Origin: Desulfobacteraceae bacterium
GTDB lineage: Bacteria > Desulfobacterota > Desulfobacteria > Desulfobacterales > UBA5616
Direction: 5' to 3'
Assembly (NCBI GenBank): GCA_030620375.1
Contig: JAUXEW010000078.1
Span: 1-10,695 of the forward strand
DNA length: 10,695 nucleotides
A model generated the notes under the pieces. The model did no database searches, was not told the origin of the DNA, and worked only from the letters and a program-made list of their open reading frames with translations. Of the stretch, positions 6,577 to 10,695 are shown in pieces (the stretch's first letter is position 1; every line of letters begins with the position of its first letter). Position numbers and translations under genes: made by a program.

Positions 6577-8115
6577 ATGGAACAAATGATACTCATTATC
6601 GATTTTGGATCTCAATACAACCAGTTGATCGCTCGGAGAGTAAGAGAGTGCAAGGTTTATTGCCAAATTGAACCCCCCGCTATTCCGGTGGATGACATTT
6701 TATCTTTAAATCCTAAAGGCATTATTCTTTCCGGGGGGCCTTTAAGTATTTATGAAAAATACAGCCCCACCATCGACAACGCCATTTTTGATCTGGGTAT
6801 TCCCATTCTCGGAATTTGCTATGGTATGCAATACATGGTAGCCGCATTAGGGGGCGCGGTAAAGCGAGCTCACAAAGGGGAATACGGCTTTGCCGAACTT
6901 CGTATTAAACAGAAAAACGTGCTCTTCAACCATGTTGATTCCCCTACGACTTGTTGGATGAGCCACGGGGATTCCATAGAAAAGCTTCCGAGGGGGTTTC
7001 AGATCACCGGCTCCACAGACAATACAAAAATAGCATCAACAGAAGATGTTAAAAACCGTTTGTATGGTCTGCAATTTCATCCTGAAGTTCATCACACGGT
7101 AAACGGAAAGCGGATGTTAAAAAACTTCCTGGTTGATGTCTGCGAATGCAAATCAACCTGGAGCATGAAATCTTTTGCAGTGGAATCCATCGCTCAGATT
7201 AAGGATACAGTCAAAGAAAAACGCGTGATTCTGGGATTAAGCGGCGGTGTGGATTCCTCGGTTTCCGCCATGCTCATCCATAAAGCCATCGGCAAGCGTT
7301 TAACCGGTATCTTTATCGACAACGGTCTTTTAAGGAAGAATGAGGGGGAAAAACTCCAAACTACCTTAAAGGAGCGTCTGAAGCTCAACATTCGTTTTGT
7401 CAGTGCCAAAAAGAGATTTTTAACACCTTTAGCGAATGTTACGGACCCTGAAAAAAAGAGAAAAATTATCGGTAAAGTCTTTATGGATGTATTCGAAATT
7501 GAGGCCAAAAAGATCAAAGGCGTTGAATATCTGGCCCAGGGAACCCTCTATCCGGATGTCATTGAATCCAGATCCGTATTTGGCGGTCCCACCTCAGTCA
7601 TCAAGTCCCATCACAACGTCGGGGGACTTCCGAAAAAAATGAAATTAAAACTGGTTGAACCGCTTAAATACCTTTTCAAGGATGAAGTCCGCCAACTTGG
7701 CTTGGAGATGGGACTCCCGGACGAATTGGTTTGGCGTCAGCCCTTTCCAGGACCGGGATTGGCCGTCAGGATTATTGGAAAAATTACGCCAAAACGTCTT
7801 AAAATCGTAAGAGCTGCAGACGATGTTTTGCTTGAAGAAATAAAAAAAGCCGGATATTATAGAAAATTATGGCAGTCTTTTGCCGTTCTTCTGCCGATTA
7901 AAAGCGTAGGCGTTATGGGTGACCAACGAACCTATGAAAATATTATTGTCGTCCGTGCTGTAACCAGTAAAGACGCAATGACGGCGGATTGGGCAAAACT
8001 TCCGCAAAAGCTTCTTGGCAGTATCTCCAACCGGATCATCAATGAAGTGGGTGGCGTGAACCGTGTTGTTTATGATATCAGTTCAAAGCCGCCAAGCACT
8101 ATTGAATGGGAATAG
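6577..8115 (+). CDS. guaA: GMP synthase (glutamine-hydrolysing)
   Basis: The 512-residue enzyme converts XMP, glutamine and ATP to GMP in the cytoplasm, the last step of guanine nucleotide synthesis. Residues 1-190 form the class I glutamine amidotransferase with GICYGMQ (nucleophile Cys81) and GLQFHPEV (His168, Glu170). The ATP pyrophosphatase domain starts near 200 with the P-loop LGLSGGVDSSV (219-229) and continues through AQGTLYPDVIES. The C-terminal dimerisation domain has PFPGPGLAVRIIG and the family ending SSKPPSTIEWE. All key residues are present and the length is near that of E. coli GuaA (525). No clear Shine-Dalgarno precedes the ATG at 6577; a second in-frame ATG at 6586 (MILIIDFGSQ) is nearly as plausible. 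guaB is not adjacent; the next gene begins five bases after the stop. Confidence 0.97.
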   Translation: MEQMILIIDFGSQYNQLIARRVRECKVYCQIEPPAIPVDDILSLNPKGIILSGGPLSIYEKYSPTIDNAIFDLGIPILGICYGMQYMVAALGGAVKRAHKGEYGFAELRIKQKNVLFNHVDSPTTCWMSHGDSIEKLPRGFQITGSTDNTKIASTEDVKNRLYGLQFHPEVHHTVNGKRMLKNFLVDVCECKSTWSMKSFAVESIAQIKDTVKEKRVILGLSGGVDSSVSAMLIHKAIGKRLTGIFIDNGLLRKNEGEKLQTTLKERLKLNIRFVSAKKRFLTPLANVTDPEKKRKIIGKVFMDVFEIEAKKIKGVEYLAQGTLYPDVIESRSVFGGPTSVIKSHHNVGGLPKKMKLKLVEPLKYLFKDEVRQLGLEMGLPDELVWRQPFPGPGLAVRIIGKITPKRLKIVRAADDVLLEEIKKAGYYRKLWQSFAVLLPIKSVGVMGDQRTYENIIVVRAVTSKDAMTADWAKLPQKLLGSISNRIINEVGGVNRVVYDISSKPPSTIEWE

Positions 8116-8120
8116 GATCA

Positions 8121-8939
8121 ATGAACGACAACGATGCCGCTAATTTCAAAATTCGTTTGGATGATGAAAGTCCCGATGTAATTTTGCGAGAAGAGTTTAA
8201 AAAACAACGGATTGACAAATTGAGTCAAAGGATTACGGTGGTTGCCGTCCTTTTGCCTTGTTTGATTGGTATCGTGTTGTTAGTAGCCTACCTGGATATT
8301 AAAAAGCGTGTGGCGACCAATATTCATGCCGGCACAACCGTCGTCACAAACCTGTCCAAAGACTTAGAATCTCAACTGTCTTCGATTTCATTAAGACATC
8401 AGGAATTTGAAAAAAACATCACCCACAGCTTATCGACCCTTGAGAAATCCATCGCATCGATCAATAGCCGGGCTAATAAAATCGAAAAATCGATGGCAGC
8501 CATTCGATCGTCAAAGTCTGATAAAAAAGAGCTTGAAAGCGCATTGATCCAAATCGACCAGAAGTTACTCCCTATTCAGACGACCCTGGACAGTTTAACA
8601 ACAGAATTTCAAAACCTCGGTGGATATGTTCAGAAGGAAATTTCAGATATAAACGATGCGCTAAGTACTCATGCCGGTAAGGTTAAAAAAGTCGGGACGG
8701 AAATATCCGCTTTGAAGACCAACACCGTTGATAAAAACAGGTTGGCTCGCACACTTAAAAGCGAAGGTGAGCGTTATCTAAAAATGATCCGCAAACTCGA
8801 ACAAGAAATCACTTCGCTTAAATTTAAAATAAAATCCATTGAAGGCGCTTCTTCTTCATTATCGCCCGAACCGGATAGCACCAGCGAACCAGGCGCTGAT
8901 AAAGCCGGGACCAGGATTATTGAGCAGACACTTGAGTAA
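8121..8939 (+). CDS. single-pass membrane protein with long coiled coil, function unknown
   Basis: I do not recognise a named family. The 272-residue protein has a charged N-terminal segment of about 37 residues, one hydrophobic segment (about 38-60, ITVVAVLLPCLIGIVLLVAY) flanked by basic residues, and then about 180 residues rich in Glu, Lys, Ser, Leu and Ile with heptad-like spacing, consistent with a coiled coil (about 78-240). A Ser/Pro-rich tail ends it. The likely topology is an inner-membrane anchor with the coiled coil in the periplasm. I prefer the ATG at 8121 over one at 8106, which overlaps guaA: GGGA at 8108-8111 gives a 9-nt spacer to 8121, while nothing precedes 8106. Five bases separate it from guaA, so cotranscription is likely, though a purine role is not implied. 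Its final 23 bases overlap the opposite-strand kdsB. Confidence 0.75.
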   Translation: MNDNDAANFKIRLDDESPDVILREEFKKQRIDKLSQRITVVAVLLPCLIGIVLLVAYLDIKKRVATNIHAGTTVVTNLSKDLESQLSSISLRHQEFEKNITHSLSTLEKSIASINSRANKIEKSMAAIRSSKSDKKELESALIQIDQKLLPIQTTLDSLTTEFQNLGGYVQKEISDINDALSTHAGKVKKVGTEISALKTNTVDKNRLARTLKSEGERYLKMIRKLEQEITSLKFKIKSIEGASSSLSPEPDSTSEPGADKAGTRIIEQTLE

Positions 8940-9669
8940 CCGTTCTCTCAATTCTTTTTATATCTTCCGGCAGGTCAACTTCCGGTGAATCATATGGGGT
9001 TACCACCACTTTGATCCGATGACCATATTCCAGTGCGCGAAGCTGTTCCAGCTTTTCAATCTTCTCAAGCGTTCCTTCCGGAAGCACTCGAAACGTCTCT
9101 AAAAACCGTCTGGTATACGCATAAAACCCAAGATGCTTGTAAGTATCATATTTTAAAGATTGATTTCGGCCAAACGGTATGGGCGATCGAGAAAAATATA
9201 GCGCAAATCCATCTGTATCGAACGTCACTTTTACGTCTTTTGGATTAGTGATTTCTGCATCATCTTCAATGCAAAACGCCAGTGTGCTCATTTCAATATC
9301 CGGTTCGGAGAAAAACGGTTCAACCATATCTCTGATACACCGGGGGTCCAGAAGGGGCTGATCGCCCTGAACATTTATAATAATGTCATCCAAATCAAGC
9401 CCGATTTTCTCAGCAGCTTCAGCCACCCGATCGGTACCGGACCGATTTTCCGATGAGGTCATCATGGCATGTCCCCCGAATTTTAAAACCGCATCAAAAA
9501 TCCGTTGGTCATCCGTGGCCACGACTACATCGGTTAATTCAATATCGGCCTGTTTGACCCTTTCATAAACCCATTGAATCATCGGCTTATCCAGTATCCG
9601 AACTAATGGCTTGCCCTGAAACCGTGATGAGCCGTACCTCGATGGAATTATCGCCACAATATTGATCAT
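8917..9669 (-). CDS. kdsB: 3-deoxy-manno-octulosonate cytidylyltransferase (CMP-KDO synthetase)
   Basis: The 250-residue protein activates KDO with CTP to give CMP-KDO for lipid A-core assembly of lipopolysaccharide, in the cytoplasm. The nucleotide-binding N-terminus is IPSRYGSSRFQGKPL (8-22, usual form IPARYGSTRLPGKPL). Other family motifs are VVATDD (49-54), NRSGTDRVAEA (75-85), NVQGDQPLL (99-107, metal-binding Asp103), YFSRSPIPF (158-166) and the C-terminal EVDLPEDIKRI, where Asp232 is the expected second metal ligand. Length matches the family (about 248). GGAG with a 6-nt spacer supports the ATG at 9669. It supports a Gram-negative host. No other LPS gene is adjacent. It converges on the coiled-coil gene with a 23-bp overlap and diverges from larB. 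Confidence 0.96.
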   Translation of the reverse strand: MINIVAIIPSRYGSSRFQGKPLVRILDKPMIQWVYERVKQADIELTDVVVATDDQRIFDAVLKFGGHAMMTSSENRSGTDRVAEAAEKIGLDLDDIIINVQGDQPLLDPRCIRDMVEPFFSEPDIEMSTLAFCIEDDAEITNPKDVKVTFDTDGFALYFSRSPIPFGRNQSLKYDTYKHLGFYAYTRRFLETFRVLPEGTLEKIEKLEQLRALEYGHRIKVVVTPYDSPEVDLPEDIKRIERTVTQVSAQ

Positions 9670-9726
9670 GATCTCTCCGTTTTTACGGTGGCCTGCTCGT
9701 TATTATTTGATCTCAGAGACTTTACG

Positions 9727-9742
9727 ACCGGCCGGTTAACCG
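9727..9742. repeat. interlocked palindromes ACCGGCCGGT and CGGTTAACCG
   Basis: ACCGGCCGGT (9727-9736) and CGGTTAACCG (9733-9742) are both perfect 10-bp palindromes sharing four bases. They lie between the divergent kdsB and larB genes, just upstream of the proposed larB promoter. The core CCGGCCGG recurs at 9817-9824, next to the larB ribosome site. An operator is possible, but CCGG is common in this DNA. Confidence 0.3.
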
Positions 9743-9754
9743 TATTGTTTTTCA

Positions 9755-9783
9755 TTGATTCTTTTAAATTAATTATTTATGGT
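9755..9783 (+). promoter_or_regulatory. possible larB promoter
   Basis: TTGATT (9755-9760) and TATGGT (9778-9783), each 4 of 6 to consensus, are 17 bp apart in an AT-rich stretch on the plus strand, about 50 bp before the larB start. This is a weak match; other registers in the AT-rich region are possible. No nickel-responsive operator is recognisable. Confidence 0.28.
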
Positions 9784-9822
9784 TAGAAAGCTTATCGTTC
9801 AGGTCTCATCCTATTGCCGGCC

Positions 9823-9826
9823 GGGA
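9823..9826 (+). promoter_or_regulatory. larB ribosome binding site that decides the start
   Basis: GGGA with an 8-nt spacer points to the ATG at 9835. A TTG at 9814 is in frame and would add seven residues (MPAGKYF), but it has no ribosome site, and LarB proteins typically begin close to the MNQNTLIKLL sequence. Confidence 0.5.
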
Positions 9827-9834
9827 AATACTTT

Positions 9835-10584
9835 ATGAACCAAAATACTCTAATCAAGCTTCTAAGTGATGTAGCCTCAGGAAAATTGGCGGTGAATGAC
9901 GCCGCAACCCGATTGCTGAGACTGCCCATTGAAGATATAGATTATGCTCATATAGACCATCACCGCTCCCTTCGCAAGGGGTTTCCCGAAGTGATTTTCG
10001 GAGAGGGCAAAACAGATGATCAAATCTCCGGAATTATGGACAAACTGGCCTCGCAAGAGGATGTTGTGCTGGTGACGCGTATTGATCCGGATAAAGCCGC
10101 AAAGGTGCTGCACCATTTTCCCGATGCCGTATACCATCAGGACGCACGCATGCTGATCCTGGAAAAACAAAAGCTTCCCAAAAAGGGAAAAGGGATGATT
10201 GTGGTTATTTCCGCCGGCACATCGGATATCCCTGTGGCAAAAGAAGCGTATCTCACGGCAGATGCAATGGCGAATCACGTGGAAACCATCTTTGATGTCG
10301 GTGTTGCCGGTATTCACAGGTTGTTTGACCATAAAACGATTCTGGAAAAAGCGTCCGTACTGATTGTCGTTGCCGGCATGGAAGGCGCCCTGCCCAGTGT
10401 AGTGGCCGGTCTGGTGAAAAGCCCGGTTATCGCTGTTCCGACCAGTGTAGGATACGGCGTCAGCCTGGGAGGATTAACCGCTCTTTTTTCCATGTTAAGC
10501 AGCTGCAGTTCCAATGTCGCCGTGGTCAACATCGACAACGGCTTTGGCGCGGGTTATGTTGCATCGACCATTAATCAAATATAA
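9835..10584 (+). CDS. larB: LarB, pyridinium-3,5-biscarboxylic acid mononucleotide synthase
   Basis: The 249-residue protein (from ATG 9835) is a LarB: it carboxylates the pyridinium ring of nicotinic acid adenine dinucleotide and releases AMP, the first step of nickel-pincer nucleotide cofactor synthesis for LarA-type racemases and epimerases. Family features are the N-terminal helical part with DHHRSLRKGFPEVIFGEGKT (41-60), then a PurE-like domain with SAGTSDIPVAKEA (126-138), DVGVAGIHRL (154-163), GMEGALPSVVAGL (181-193) and PTSVGYG (202-208). SSCSSNVAVVNIDNGFGAG (222-240) contains Cys224, which lines up with the catalytic Cys221 of Lactobacillus LarB. The protein is full length. larC, larE and larA are not in the window, though they could lie beyond the right edge. 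A palindrome begins 50 bp after the stop. Confidence 0.94.
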   Translation: MNQNTLIKLLSDVASGKLAVNDAATRLLRLPIEDIDYAHIDHHRSLRKGFPEVIFGEGKTDDQISGIMDKLASQEDVVLVTRIDPDKAAKVLHHFPDAVYHQDARMLILEKQKLPKKGKGMIVVISAGTSDIPVAKEAYLTADAMANHVETIFDVGVAGIHRLFDHKTILEKASVLIVVAGMEGALPSVVAGLVKSPVIAVPTSVGYGVSLGGLTALFSMLSSCSSNVAVVNIDNGFGAGYVASTINQI

Positions 10585-10634
10585 AAATACCTGGTGCCCA
10601 TCCAGAAATGGTCTTTTTGCCCCATCTCATCGTT

Positions 10635-10693
10635 ATGCGAAAAAAATAATCCTCGGAATATCAAACATATGCCTCCGGTTATTTTTTTCGCAT
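10635..10693. repeat. 59-nt imperfect palindrome downstream of larB
   Basis: ATGCGAAAAAAATAA (10635-10649) is perfectly complementary to TTATTTTTTTCGCAT (10679-10693). Inside, GGAATAT (10655-10661) pairs with ATATGCC (10667-10673) with one mismatch around a CAAAC loop, and the two 5-nt segments between the stems are equal in length, so the whole is symmetric. In RNA the outer stem can gain a U-G and a C-G pair. It may be a bidirectional terminator, an intergenic repeat, or a short element's end; the window stops two bases later. Just before it, CCAT/ATGG (10599-10612) followed by TCTTTTT is a weak terminator-like site. Confidence 0.6.
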
Positions 10694-10695
10694 GC

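Noticed and set aside
7194..7517. 107-codon minus-strand open frame inside guaA
   Set aside because: guaA is intact and strongly conserved here; the antisense frame has no known domain or ribosome site.
9677..9688. CCGT-TTTT-ACGG hairpin before kdsB
   Set aside because: A 4-bp stem just upstream of the kdsB ribosome site is too small to call a regulatory structure and is likely chance.
9877..10332. 151-codon minus-strand open frame
   Set aside because: It is antisense to larB, which carries all family motifs; the Cys/His-rich translation is a by-product of the opposite strand.
1..10695. tRNA, rRNA, CRISPR array, insertion sequence or phage genes
   Set aside because: No such feature was seen: spacing between genes is under 200 bp throughout, with no periodic repeats, transposase motifs or RNA-gene signatures.

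Overview
The window looks like a chromosomal housekeeping segment from a Gram-negative anaerobe, most probably a Desulfobacterota (sulfate-reducer type) bacterium with moderate GC. KdsB implies an LPS outer membrane. A DUF39 homocysteine-biosynthesis protein joined to a ferredoxin tail, an adjacent cysteine-rich iron-sulfur protein and LarB of the nickel-pincer cofactor pathway all fit that group. The taxonomic call is inference from gene content. I see no transposase, phage gene, CRISPR array, tRNA or rRNA.

Layout, left to right. (1) 1-1755, minus: an MrfA/YprA-type DEAD/DEAH helicase whose C-terminus lies beyond the left edge. (2) 1756-1953: a divergent control region with paired TACCGGTA palindromes and a promoter bracketed by a 10-bp inverted repeat. 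(3) 1954-3252, plus: a CNNM/CorC-type transporter-like membrane protein. (4) 3244-5719, minus: a two-gene unit encoding a winged-helix, cysteine-rich 2[4Fe-4S] protein followed by the DUF39-ferredoxin protein, with a possible 24-codon ORF between them. (5) 5858-6427, minus: elongation factor P. (6) 6577-8939, plus: guaA (GMP synthase) and, five bases later, a single-pass membrane coiled-coil protein of unknown function. (7) 8917-9669, minus: kdsB. (8) 9835-10584, plus: larB. (9) 10635-10693: a 59-nt imperfect palindrome at the right edge.

Transcription alternates. There are three divergent intergenic regions (helicase/CNNM, efp/guaA, kdsB/larB) and two convergent pairs whose coding ends overlap (9 bp and 23 bp), so there is no room for a conventional terminator between them. 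No intergenic stretch exceeds 200 bp.

The most interesting part is the minus-strand pair at 3244-5719. DUF39 proteins are known from methanogens and Desulfovibrio to make homocysteine from aspartate semialdehyde and sulfide with help from a small NIL-ferredoxin. Here the ferredoxin module is fused to DUF39 with one cluster motif degenerate, and the neighbour is a larger winged-helix/Cys-rich/ferredoxin protein that could supply electrons or sulfur, or sense redox state. That functional link is a hypothesis from gene order.
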